64,000 bases of DNA from JAWLHU01 sp041690255 (lineage in GTDB: Bacteria > Bacillota > Sulfobacillia > Symbiobacteriales > Symbiobacteriaceae): the NCBI GenBank assembly GCA_041690255.1, contig JAWLHU010000018.1, positions 62,001 to 126,000 of the forward strand. Reading direction: 5' to 3'. This document shows positions 57,145-64,000 of the stretch, in pieces. Numbering within the stretch: the stretch's first letter is position 1; each line of letters opens with the position of its first letter. The notes beneath the pieces were generated by a model. The model was given only the letters and a program-made list of their open reading frames with translations. It did no database searches and was not told the DNA's origin. The position numbers and the translations under genes are program-made.

Positions 57145-59016
57145 CTAGATACGGAACCGCTGCATCATGGTGCGCAGCTCCGTCGCGGTCTCCGAGAGGA
57201 CGGTGGCCGACGCCGCGATCTCTTCGGTCGATGCGGTCATCTGCTCCACACTGGCCGTGGCATCGGCGGTCTCGGCAGCCGCCTGGCTTGCAGCCTCGGT
57301 CATCTCCCCGAAGAGCGAAACCACCTGGTCGGCTCCCGCCGCCATCTCTTCGGTCGATGCAGTGTTCTCCTCGGTGACCGCCGCCACGTTGTTCATGGCT
57401 TCGACCATTCTCCGGGTCGAAGCGGTGACCGACTCGACAGCCCGGGAGATCGCCTGGATCTCCTGGTCGGTCTCGGCAACCGCCTCCCGGATCTGGCCCA
57501 GGGACTGCCCCGCCGTCTCGGCCAGGGTGACCGTCTGGCCGGCCTTCTGGCTGCCCGTGTCCATGGAGGAGACGGCCCGAACGGTGCCCTGCTGAATGTC
57601 GGTAATGATCTGCCCGATCTCCAGCGCCGAGCGGGCGGAACGCTCCGCAAGCTTGCGGACCTCGTCGGCCACGACGGCGAAGCCGCGACCAGCCTCGCCT
57701 GCCCGAGCCGCCTCAATGGCAGCGTTCAGGGCCAGCATGTTCGTCTGATCCGCGATCTCCGTGATCGCCTTGGTGATCTCCCCAATCTTCTCCGATGCCT
57801 GGCCGAGCGCCCGCACCTGGTCGGCGGTCGATTGAACGACCTGCTGCAGCTCACGCATGGCCAGGACCGCCTCGGTCACCACCTTGGAGCCCTGCCCCGC
57901 CGCTGCGGCGGTCCGCTGGGATGCCTCGGTCATCGCCTGAGCCCGCCCGGCCACATCCTCCATCTCCCGCATGACCGAGTGGGCCCCATCGGCCGTCTCC
58001 TGCACACCCCGGGCCTGCTCCTGGGCACCGCCGGCGATCTGGGCCACCGCCTGCTCGAGCTCCTCCATCGCCTTCCGGGCCGCCCCGGCACTCCTCGTCG
58101 AGGTCTCGCTTGTCGCCGCGATCTGCGTGACCGATGAGGTCAACTCCTCCGACGCCCGCATGGTCTCCGCGGCCACCCCGTTCAGTTGCGCAGCGGCCGA
58201 GGCCACCTGGTCCGAGGCCTGCATGGCCGCCCCGATCGCCTGCCGGAGGTTGCGCAGGGCCGTCGTCACCGAGCGGGCCATGTCGCCCAGTTCGTCGCTT
58301 GAGGTGACCGGAATCTCGGTCACCGACAGATCGCCGGCAGCGAGCCGCTCGGCGGCCCGTGCCACCAGAAGCACCGGCCGAATCAGGCGGCGGGTGAGGA
58401 TAAAGGCGAAGAAGATCCCGCCCAGAATCGCCGCCCCGTTGATCCCGAGCATCAGTTGGTTCACCCGCTCGGTCGAGGCGGCAATGGCGTCGGCCTCCTG
58501 ATCCGCGATCGCGATCTGAAGCTGGTAGAGCGTCTCCGCCTTCTTGTTCAGATCATCGACAATGGTCGCCCCGTTTCGCAGATGCGTCCGGGCCAGATCA
58601 AGGGCACCGGTCTGACGGGCGAACTGCGCATCCTTCTCCACCTTCTCCAGCTCCACGGAGATGCCCTTGAGGTCCTCCAGGATCTGCGTGGCGGTTACAT
58701 CGCCCTCCACATAGGGCTCCATGGCCACCAGGGAATCGTTGAACGCCTTGACCGCCACCTCGACATCGTTCAGCGCCCGGGACTCACCCGTGATCACGAA
58801 ATCGCGAATGGCGTTGATCCGCTCCTGCCCAAAGAGCGCGATATCGCTGGCGTAGCTTATGGACAGAGCCTCCCTCGCCATGGCCTCTGCGTATGAGTCC
58901 TCCATTGAGTCGAACTGTACGTAGACCAGCGCGGCAACTCCAGCCATGACCAGGAGCAAGGTGCCAAATCCCAGACCCAATTTGGCGCCCAACGTGAGAC
59001 GAACGCGCTTACGCAT
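57145..59016 (-). CDS. Methyl-accepting chemotaxis protein (riboswitch-controlled)
   Basis: 623 aa, ATG at 59016 with GGGAGG 8 nt upstream; the ATG at 59025 touches the ribosome binding site. TM1 is about residues 8-33. The ligand-binding region (about 34-185) looks like a four-helix bundle. TM2 is at about 188-210. Then a HAMP domain (about 211-265), and a methyl-accepting signalling domain with the hairpin-tip motif ADQTNMLALNAAIEAARAGE and FAVVADEVRKLAERS. Signals to CheW/CheA, with the sensed ligand unknown. Transcription is preceded by a c-di-GMP-I aptamer and a terminator stem, so synthesis should respond to c-di-GMP. Confidence 0.92.
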   Translation of the reverse strand: MRKRVRLTLGAKLGLGFGTLLLVMAGVAALVYVQFDSMEDSYAEAMAREALSISYASDIALFGQERINAIRDFVITGESRALNDVEVAVKAFNDSLVAMEPYVEGDVTATQILEDLKGISVELEKVEKDAQFARQTGALDLARTHLRNGATIVDDLNKKAETLYQLQIAIADQEADAIAASTERVNQLMLGINGAAILGGIFFAFILTRRLIRPVLLVARAAERLAAGDLSVTEIPVTSSDELGDMARSVTTALRNLRQAIGAAMQASDQVASAAAQLNGVAAETMRASEELTSSVTQIAATSETSTRSAGAARKAMEELEQAVAQIAGGAQEQARGVQETADGAHSVMREMEDVAGRAQAMTEASQRTAAAAGQGSKVVTEAVLAMRELQQVVQSTADQVRALGQASEKIGEITKAITEIADQTNMLALNAAIEAARAGEAGRGFAVVADEVRKLAERSARSALEIGQIITDIQQGTVRAVSSMDTGSQKAGQTVTLAETAGQSLGQIREAVAETDQEIQAISRAVESVTASTRRMVEAMNNVAAVTEENTASTEEMAAGADQVVSLFGEMTEAASQAAAETADATASVEQMTASTEEIAASATVLSETATELRTMMQRFRI

Positions 59017-59056
59017 GAGGCTCATCCTCCCGTCAAGTGTCGCATGCCCAGGCCCA

Positions 59057-59090
59057 ACAATAACGGCGGACCCGGCAAGCCAGGTCCACC
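59057..59090 (-). terminator. Terminator stem of the riboswitch expression platform
   Basis: On the minus strand GGTGGACCTGGC pairs with GCCGGGTCCGCC (12 bp with two G-U pairs, loop TT), followed by GTTATTGTT. It lies 24 nt after the aptamer and about 50 nt before the start codon. Confidence 0.75.
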
Positions 59091-59113
59091 ACGATGTTGG
59101 AAATAATATCCTT

Positions 59114-59197
59114 CATCTGGCAACCCGGCTGCCTTGACCGGTACTCCGATCGAAGGCCCGTGGCTTTGCGTCCCTATCTCTCGATAGGTTTGCGATG
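59114..59197 (-). promoter_or_regulatory. c-di-GMP-I (GEMM-I) riboswitch aptamer
   Basis: Read on the minus strand: P1 strand CATC-GCAA, then ACC, hairpin CCTATC-GAGA-GATAGG with a GNRA tetraloop, the conserved core GACGCAAAGCCAC, the second hairpin (GGGCCTTCG...ACCGGTC) carrying the tetraloop receptor, and GGCAGCCGGGTTGCC closing with TTGC-CA-GATG. Every invariant block of the GEMM-I consensus is present in order. Binding of cyclic di-GMP by this class is established. Lies in a leader of about 235 nt ahead of a chemoreceptor. Confidence 0.94.
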
Positions 59198-59256
59198 GGC
59201 AGTTGGAGGCTCTTATCAGAAAAGATCGGCATGCGAAGAAACAGTGCACGTTCTCC

Positions 59257-59285
59257 ATTATGGATCATTCATTTACCTTTGACAA
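59257..59285 (-). promoter_or_regulatory. Promoter of the riboswitch-MCP transcript
   Basis: Minus-strand TTGTCA (59285-59280), 17-nt spacer, CATAAT (59262-59257). Transcription from about 59250 would include the whole aptamer. Confidence 0.7.
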
Positions 59286-59343
59286 TACCGTGTCAACTGT
59301 ATGCGTCAGAACCGAGGAGAAATCTCCCACGCTGCGGGTTTGC

Positions 59344-59372
59344 GTATGAATCTGCGCCGGCTGCTCATACTA
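59344..59372 (+). promoter_or_regulatory. Sigma-G (forespore) promoter of the SASP gene
   Basis: GTATG (59344-59348), 17-nt spacer, CATACTA (59366-59372). Both boxes match the sigma-G consensus (GHATR and CATNHTA) at every position. About 50 nt upstream of the start codon. Forespore-specific expression is expected from established sigma-G biology. Confidence 0.85.
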
Positions 59373-59422
59373 GGAGTGGTCCCGTTGAGACTCCCAACTA
59401 ACCTTCAAGGAGGAGTTTCATC

Positions 59423-59680
59423 ATGGCGAACAGAGCTCAGCTTTCCGGCAACAACATCACTGGCGTGAGCGGTGCCCAGCACGGCGCTCAGAAGAATGCT
59501 CAGGCCATGCAGCGTGCGGCTGGAAAGACGGGGCAGGTGGGCTACGAGTTTGGTGCCGAGCTTGGTGCAACCGGCGCTCAGCTCCAGGGGAATAACATCA
59601 CTGGTGTAAGCGGCGCTCAGCACGGCGCCAAGAAGAACGCCCAGGCCATGCAGCGGGCCTCTCAGAAGTCCGGCCTGTAG
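59423..59680 (+). CDS. Gamma-type small acid-soluble spore protein
   Basis: 85 aa, ATG at 59423 with AAGGAGG 9 nt upstream. Two near-identical repeats of 24 residues (9-32 and 56-79; GNNITGVSGAQHGA then KNAQAMQRA, one substitution Gln23/Lys70) flank a central VGYEFGAEL segment (39-47). The repeats and the central E-F-x-A-E block match the layout of gamma SASPs (SspE), in which the central motif is the GPR protease cleavage site. Gln/Asn/Ala-rich and lacking Trp and Cys. Serves as an amino-acid store in the spore core. The sigma-G promoter upstream supports the identity. Confidence 0.85.
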   Translation: MANRAQLSGNNITGVSGAQHGAQKNAQAMQRAAGKTGQVGYEFGAELGATGAQLQGNNITGVSGAQHGAKKNAQAMQRASQKSGL

Positions 59681-59690
59681 CGGGAACCAC

Positions 59691-59731
59691 AAACAGGCTC
59701 CGGTTGCCCTCACGGGCGCCGGAGCCTGTTT
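59691..59731 (+). terminator. Terminator of the SASP gene
   Basis: AAACAGGCTCCGG (59691-59703) pairs with CCGGAGCCTGTTT (59719-59731), perfect 13 bp with a nested GCCC/GGGC, then GTCTTG. Confidence 0.88.
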
Positions 59732-59734
59732 GTC

Positions 59735-59778
59735 TTGCCTTTCATTCCGATTCATGGTATAAAGTGAACGAGCGCTCG
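59735..59778 (+). promoter_or_regulatory. Promoter and probable TetR operator of the tetR-fabF operon
   Basis: TTGCCT (59735-59740), 17-nt spacer, TATAAA (59758-59763), then the perfect palindrome CGAGCGCTCG (59769-59778) at the expected transcription start. A palindrome there, in front of a TetR gene, indicates autoregulation. Confidence 0.78.
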
Positions 59779-59804
59779 CTTTTTTATGAAGGGGCGGTGA
59801 GCTT

Positions 59805-60416
59805 ATGCCACGAGTTAGCGCGGCCCACAAGGAGAACCGCCGTCAGGCGATCCTGAACGCCGCCATGGAGGTCTTTATCGGGAAGGGATACCAGGTCGCT
59901 ACGATCAACGACATCGCCCAGACGGCCGGATTGAGCGTGGGGGCCCTCTACCGCTACTTCCCGACCAAGGGTGAGATCATGCTGGCCCTGGTCCAAGAAC
60001 GGCTGGGCAGGGCGCCTGAACTCTTTGCCCGCCTGACGGGGCGGGCCGGTGGCCCCTGGGAGCAACTGGTCCGCAGCGTTGAACTCTTCACCACCGCCCT
60101 GCGTATCCGTCATCCGGGCACCGGCCGGCTCCTGCTGGTCACCCTGGCCGAAGCGGTGCAGCACGGCGATGTCCGCCACGGTCTCCACGACCGGTTCCGC
60201 GGCCTGGTCGAGTTCCTGGCCGGGGTGATTCGGGAGGGTATCGACCAAGGGCTCTTCCGCCCTGATGCCGATCCCCGGGCACTTGCCACCCTCCTCCTCT
60301 CCACCGGCGACGGCGTAGCCGTCTACTGGGTAACCGGCGCCCCCGATATGGATCTCCGTCAGATGCGCCAGAGCCTGATCGCCATGCTACACGCTTACCT
60401 ATTTGCGAAGGAGTGA
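59805..60416 (+). CDS. TetR/AcrR-family transcriptional regulator
   Basis: 203 aa, ATG at 59805. The N-terminal HTH domain is plain: RRQAILNAAMEVFIGKGYQVATINDIAQTAGLSVGALYRYFPTKGEI spans about 12-59 (helix-turn-helix VATINDIAQTAGLSVGALY). The C-terminal ligand/dimer domain (about 65-203) is helical and generic. Expected to repress its own operon through the palindrome at 59769-59778 and to be released by a small ligand, perhaps an acyl-CoA since the partner gene encodes a ketoacyl synthase. It is translationally close to fabF: its stop lies 6 nt before the fabF start. Confidence 0.88.
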   Translation: MPRVSAAHKENRRQAILNAAMEVFIGKGYQVATINDIAQTAGLSVGALYRYFPTKGEIMLALVQERLGRAPELFARLTGRAGGPWEQLVRSVELFTTALRIRHPGTGRLLLVTLAEAVQHGDVRHGLHDRFRGLVEFLAGVIREGIDQGLFRPDADPRALATLLLSTGDGVAVYWVTGAPDMDLRQMRQSLIAMLHAYLFAKE

Positions 60417-60421
60417 CCGCG

Positions 60422-61663
60422 TTGGATCGTCGTGTTGTCGTCACCGGTATGGGCCTTCTCTCCCCCCTTGGGGTTGGTGTACAGGCCAACTGGGAGACTG
60501 CCCTGGCAGGCCGTTCCGGCATTGGCCCCATCACCCGGTTTGATGCCTCTCGTCTGGCTACCACCTTCGGCGGGGAGGTCCGGGGTTTCGACCCGGCCAC
60601 CGTCATGGACGCCAAGGAGGTGCGGCGTTACGATCCCTTCCTCCACTATGCCGTCGGTGCCGCCGCCGAAGCGGTTGAGAGCGCCGGCCTTACCTTTGAG
60701 GGGGACCTGGCCGAGCGGACCGGGGTGGTAGTGGGCAGCGGTATGGGCGGTCTGGAAGGGATTGAGGATAACGAGCGGGTGCTCCTCGAAAAGGGGCCGC
60801 GCCGGATCTCGCCCTTCTTCATCCCGCGCTGCATTATCAACATGGCCCCCGGGCTGATCTCCATGAAGTACGGGGTCCTTGGCCCGAACTACGGCACGGT
60901 CTCCGCCTGCTCCTCGGCCGGCCACGCCATTGCCGATGCCTATCATATCATCAAGCGCGACGAGGCTGACGTCATGATCACCGGTGGCGCCGAGTCGGTC
61001 ATGACCGAACTCGCCTTTGCCGGCTTCGCCTCCGCCAAGGCGCTCTCCACCCGGAGCGATGATCCGCAGGGCGCCTCTCGTCCCTTCTCCGCCGATCGCG
61101 ATGGCTTCGTCATGGGCGAGGGTGCCGGCATTCTGATCCTGGAGGAGTTGGAGCACGCCCGCCGGCGAGGTGCTACCATCTACGCCGAGGTGATTGGGAC
61201 CGGCATGTCCGGTGACGCCTACCACGTTACGGCGCCGCATCCGGAGGGGCGGGGAGCCGCCCTGGCCATGAAGATGGCCCTTCGCTCGGCAAAGGTCGAC
61301 CCGCAGAGCCTCGGTTATATCAATGCCCATGCCACATCGACCGATCTGGGCGACGCCATGGAGACGCTGGCGATCAAGCAGATCTTCGGTGACCACGCGT
61401 ACAGACTGGCTGTCTCCTCCACCAAGTCGATGCACGGGCACCTGCTGGGCGCCGCCGGGGCGATCGAGGCAATCCTGACGATCCTGGCCCTGCGGCATCA
61501 GGCCCTCCCACCGACGATCAACCTGCATCAGCCTGACCCCGCCTGCGATCTGGACTACGTCCCCAACCAGGCCCGGGAAACGAAGGGATTGGAAGTCGCC
61601 ATGAGCAACAACTTCGGCTTCGGCGGCACCAACGTCTCACTGGTCTTCCGCCGGTTTGCCTAG
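60422..61663 (+). CDS. fabF: 3-oxoacyl-ACP synthase II (KAS II)
   Basis: 413 aa from a TTG at 60422 (9 nt after GAAGGAG); the GTG at 60413 lies on the ribosome binding site. Thiolase-fold KAS II with the full C-H-H triad: Cys163 (SACSSAGH), His303 (NAHATSTD) and His338 (KSMHGHL). The gatekeeper region GFGGTNVSLVF is intact. Condenses malonyl-ACP with acyl-ACP in the cytoplasm. It is co-transcribed with a TetR regulator and not in a general fab cluster, suggesting a specialised or lipid-sensing role rather than the main elongation enzyme. Confidence 0.92.
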   Translation: MDRRVVVTGMGLLSPLGVGVQANWETALAGRSGIGPITRFDASRLATTFGGEVRGFDPATVMDAKEVRRYDPFLHYAVGAAAEAVESAGLTFEGDLAERTGVVVGSGMGGLEGIEDNERVLLEKGPRRISPFFIPRCIINMAPGLISMKYGVLGPNYGTVSACSSAGHAIADAYHIIKRDEADVMITGGAESVMTELAFAGFASAKALSTRSDDPQGASRPFSADRDGFVMGEGAGILILEELEHARRRGATIYAEVIGTGMSGDAYHVTAPHPEGRGAALAMKMALRSAKVDPQSLGYINAHATSTDLGDAMETLAIKQIFGDHAYRLAVSSTKSMHGHLLGAAGAIEAILTILALRHQALPPTINLHQPDPACDLDYVPNQARETKGLEVAMSNNFGFGGTNVSLVFRRFA

Positions 61664-61675
61664 GTAATTCGGCTG

Positions 61676-61716
61676 AAAGGGCACTGCACTCCGTACTAGT
61701 GCAGTGCCCTTTTTTA
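61676..61716 (+). terminator. Rho-independent terminator of the tetR-fabF operon
   Basis: AAAGGGCACTGCACT (61676-61690) and AGTGCAGTGCCCTTT form a perfect 15-bp stem, followed by TTTT. Confidence 0.95.
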
Positions 61717-61803
61717 TTCACCTCCAGTTCCAGTGTCTGGTTCATGCAAAAAAGTGGATCTAGCGGTATAATGCTACCTATATCCCGCCAAGGAGTCGAT
61801 CAG

Positions 61804-63690
61804 ATGACAACTGGCAGCCAACGCAGCTCCATTCAGCGCACGATTCTCGGTATCGTCATTGCGGGTATCATCCTCCTTATGGCTACCGCGGGCGCCAGCC
61901 TCTGGCGTGTCAACCAGGCCTCGCTGACGTACGAGGCCGATGTGATCCCGGCTCTTCACCGAGAGGTTGAGATCATGGGGATGGAGAGCCGTGTGCGGGA
62001 GCAGTCCCAGGAGTGGAAGAACCTGCTGATGCGGGGCGGTGATCCGGCAAGCCTGGAGAAGCACTGGGCTGCCTTCCAGGAGATTGACGTTGATATTCGC
62101 CAGCACCTTGACTCCCTCCTGACCAACTCCACCGATCCCGATGTGGTTCACACGCTGGAGCAGTTCCGGGACGAGTATGATCGCATGCAGGAGTCCTACC
62201 GATCAGGCTACCTTGCCTTCACCCGCAACGACTTCAACACCGCGTATGGCGACCTGCAGACGCAGGGGATCGACCGGGAGGCGAACGCTCTCCTGGAAAG
62301 GGCGCTCGAGCTGATGGACGCCGAGGCCAACCGAGTGGAGACGGAGTCCCGCGAGCAGCGGATCATCGCTCTCTGGGGGGCGGGCGGCACGCTCATCGCG
62401 ATCAGCCTGGCACTGGTCGGAGGGATCGTCCTCTTCATGACCAGGCTGGTGATCCGACCGATTCAGATCCTGGCGGAGAGGATGCGCACCCTGACAGAGA
62501 CCCACGATCTGACGATCCGGCTGCGCTTCAAGTCGCAGGACGAGATTGGCCTGCTGGGGGACTCGGTCAACCGCTTCCTCGGAGAGATGCAGGAGATGAT
62601 CACCCAGATGACCGGGCTGGCAGCCCAGGTCTCAGAGACGGCTGCGACGCTTCAGTCGGAAGCCAGCGAGCTGAGTGACGCCTCGGGCGAGGTGGCCCGC
62701 AACATGTCCAACGTCGCGGGCGGGGCCGCTGAGCAGGCCCGGCAGGCCTCCGTGGTTCGTGAGGCGACGGTCGAACTCCAGCAGGCGATCGGGCAGATTG
62801 CCTCGGGCGCGGAGCAGAGCGCACGCGAAGCACAGGTGACGGGACGCCTGCTGAGTGAGATGATCGCGCAGATCGAGGCAGTGGCCGCAGAGGCGGTACA
62901 GATCGCCGAATCCGCCCGGTTGGCTCACACCACCGCACGGTCGGGCGGTGTCGTGGTGGAACGGGCAAACGAGGGGATGACACGCATAGCCGGCTCAGTC
63001 TCCGAATCCGCGGAGCGCGTCGCTCGCCTCGAGCAGATCTCGGCCCAGATCGGGGAGATAACCGCGGCGATCTCCGCGATTGCTGAACAGACGAACCTGT
63101 TGGCGCTCAACGCGGCCATTGAGGCGGCCCGGGCCGGTGAGCACGGCCGTGGCTTCGCCGTCGTTGCGGAGGAGGTCCGGCGCCTTGCAGACCGCTCGGC
63201 ACAGTCCGCTCGAGAGATCGGTGACCTCGTGCACCGGATCCAGGAGGGGACCGCTTCGGTCTCTGCTACCATGACTGCGACGACCCAGCAGGTGGAGCAG
63301 GGCTCAACCCTCTCCCGGGAGGCCGGGGTGGCGTTGAGACAGATCGAACAGGTGGTCAGTACGGCGGTGGATGGGGTCCAGCGGATCGCTGAAGCGGCGG
63401 GACACGTCAAGGAGAGCGCCGGACAGGTCGCCTCGACCTTCGAATCGGTCGCATCGGTCACCGAGGAGAATACGGCAGCCACCGAGGAGATGTCCGCCGG
63501 TGCGCAGACCACCCTCTCCGGAGTGCAGCGGGTGAACGAGATCTCGACCAGCAACGCCGGGGCTGTCCAGGAGACCTCAGCGGCCAGTGAGCAACTGAAT
63601 GCATCGGCTCAGTCGGTCAACGAGAGCGCCACCCGACTGGCGGAGATCGCTGCCCGGCTACACGAACAGGCCACCCGCTTCCAGGTATAG
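61804..63690 (+). CDS. Methyl-accepting chemotaxis protein
   Basis: 628 aa, ATG at 61804 with AAGGAG 9 nt upstream. TM1 at about residues 14-35, an extracytoplasmic four-helix-type sensor (about 36-195, MESRVREQSQEWKNLLMRGG), TM2 at about 198-218, HAMP to about 270, and a long signalling helix bundle with AEQTNLLALNAAIEAARAGE and FAVVAEEVRRLADRS at the tip. A TATAAT box stands at 61767-61772 with no good -35. Unlike the chemoreceptor at 57145, its short leader contains no riboswitch. The sensed ligand is unknown. Confidence 0.93.
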   Translation: MTTGSQRSSIQRTILGIVIAGIILLMATAGASLWRVNQASLTYEADVIPALHREVEIMGMESRVREQSQEWKNLLMRGGDPASLEKHWAAFQEIDVDIRQHLDSLLTNSTDPDVVHTLEQFRDEYDRMQESYRSGYLAFTRNDFNTAYGDLQTQGIDREANALLERALELMDAEANRVETESREQRIIALWGAGGTLIAISLALVGGIVLFMTRLVIRPIQILAERMRTLTETHDLTIRLRFKSQDEIGLLGDSVNRFLGEMQEMITQMTGLAAQVSETAATLQSEASELSDASGEVARNMSNVAGGAAEQARQASVVREATVELQQAIGQIASGAEQSAREAQVTGRLLSEMIAQIEAVAAEAVQIAESARLAHTTARSGGVVVERANEGMTRIAGSVSESAERVARLEQISAQIGEITAAISAIAEQTNLLALNAAIEAARAGEHGRGFAVVAEEVRRLADRSAQSAREIGDLVHRIQEGTASVSATMTATTQQVEQGSTLSREAGVALRQIEQVVSTAVDGVQRIAEAAGHVKESAGQVASTFESVASVTEENTAATEEMSAGAQTTLSGVQRVNEISTSNAGAVQETSAASEQLNASAQSVNESATRLAEIAARLHEQATRFQV

Positions 63691-63705
63691 CGCCATCGGA
63701 CCGGC

Positions 63706-63733
63706 AGGCCCCCGCTCGTTGAAGCGGGGGCCT
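63706..63733. terminator. Bidirectional terminator hairpin
   Basis: AGGCCCCCGCT (63706-63716) pairs perfectly with AGCGGGGGCCT (63723-63733) between converging genes ending at 63690 and 63751. Confidence 0.85.
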
Positions 63734-63750
63734 ACTCGATTCTCGCCGGG

Positions 63751-64000
63751 CTAGCGCACACCATCCATGACTCGCTGAATCCGGCGCAGGATCGAGGGAT
63801 GCGAGTGGCTCAGGAACTCGACTAACGGCGGGGGGGAGACATCGCTGGGATTGGAGCCGGCCAGCTTCTGAAAGCTGCTCATCATCGCCCTGGGGTTCTG
63901 GGTCACCCGCAGGGCGAAGGCATCGGCCCGGACCTCCATCTGCCGGGAGACATAGTTGTGAACGGGCGCCGTGACCGTATCAAAGAGGCTGAAGAAGAGG
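63751..64000 (-). CDS. M48 (Ste24-type) metallopeptidase, C-terminal fragment
   Basis: The last 83 codons of a gene that begins beyond the window; the stop is at 63751. The fragment carries NYVSRQMEVRADAFAL, in which the Glu of E-x-x-x-D is the third zinc ligand in M48 proteases. The tail, SHSHPSILRRIQRVMD, is the usual end of Ste24 CAAX-type proteases. The HExxH motif would be upstream and is not seen. A membrane location is expected from the family. Confidence 0.8.
   Translation of the reverse strand, partial: LFFSLFDTVTAPVHNYVSRQMEVRADAFALRVTQNPRAMMSSFQKLAGSNPSDVSPPPLVEFLSHSHPSILRRIQRVMDGVR

Noticed and set aside
56290..58137. Long plus-strand frame of about 615 codons opposite the NDH-2 and chemoreceptor genes
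   Set aside because: It spans two real minus-strand genes, has low-complexity R/G/P/H composition and no ribosome binding site; a GC-rich shadow.

Overview
This 64 kb window is GC-rich chromosomal DNA, apparently from a high-GC, spore-forming, Gram-positive (Firmicutes-type) bacterium. The grounds are five proteins with S-layer homology (SLH) domains, a gamma-type small acid-soluble spore protein behind a consensus sigma-G promoter, lipoproteins with clear lipoboxes, AGGAGG-type ribosome binding sites, frequent GTG/TTG starts, and Rho-independent terminators between most units. A Symbiobacterium-like organism would fit, but the genus is inference. No rRNA, tRNA, CRISPR array, transposase gene or prophage was recognised.

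Layout. 1-5.4 kb: peptidase S51-like fragment, HAD phosphatase, zinc alcohol dehydrogenase, small membrane or secreted proteins, a DUF4269 nucleotidyltransferase-like protein and an alpha/beta hydrolase. 5.5-10.1 kb: two paralogous YcdB/YcdC-SLH exported proteins. 10.2-18.5 kb: YktB/DUF1054, DUF169, an unrecognised 1,036-aa helical protein, a wrecked LuxR/MalT-type regulator and a quinone-oxidoreductase-like MDR protein. 18.6-21.2 kb: a membrane redox cluster (His-tailed membrane protein, His-rich YtkA-like protein, NapH/NosR-like polyferredoxin). 21.2-21.6 kb: a 305-bp nested palindrome between two copies of a terminator hairpin. 21.6-27.6 kb: a 1,993-aa Ig/cadherin-repeat SLH protein. 27.7-34.8 kb: methyltransferase plus VOC pair, a probable selenocysteine-containing lipoprotein, and two more SLH proteins. 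35-43.5 kb: secreted subtilase, SDR plus degenerate HAD operon, several DUF proteins, an ECF sigma/anti-sigma pair and an FMN-binding glutamate-synthase-like protein. 43.6-47.3 kb: phnD-phnC-phnE-phnE phosphonate-type importer. 47.6-57.1 kb: ferredoxin-NADP reductase, HAD-like protein, two tandem-GNAT proteins, amidohydrolase, TruD, an exported protein followed by a 10/11-bp tandem repeat, and an NDH-2-like flavoprotein. 57.1-64 kb: chemoreceptor behind a c-di-GMP-I riboswitch, spore protein, TetR-FabF operon, a second chemoreceptor and the end of an M48 protease.

Functional picture. Much of the window concerns the cell envelope: S-layer-anchored proteins, a secreted protease, an importer and chemoreceptors. 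The most notable items are (1) an in-frame UGA in a Cys-UGA-Pro-Pro context followed at the right distance by a bacterial-SECIS-like hairpin, (2) a complete c-di-GMP-I riboswitch with a terminator platform ahead of a chemoreceptor, (3) the palindromic element inside a duplicated terminator, and (4) a helical-turn-periodic tandem repeat at 55.2 kb.
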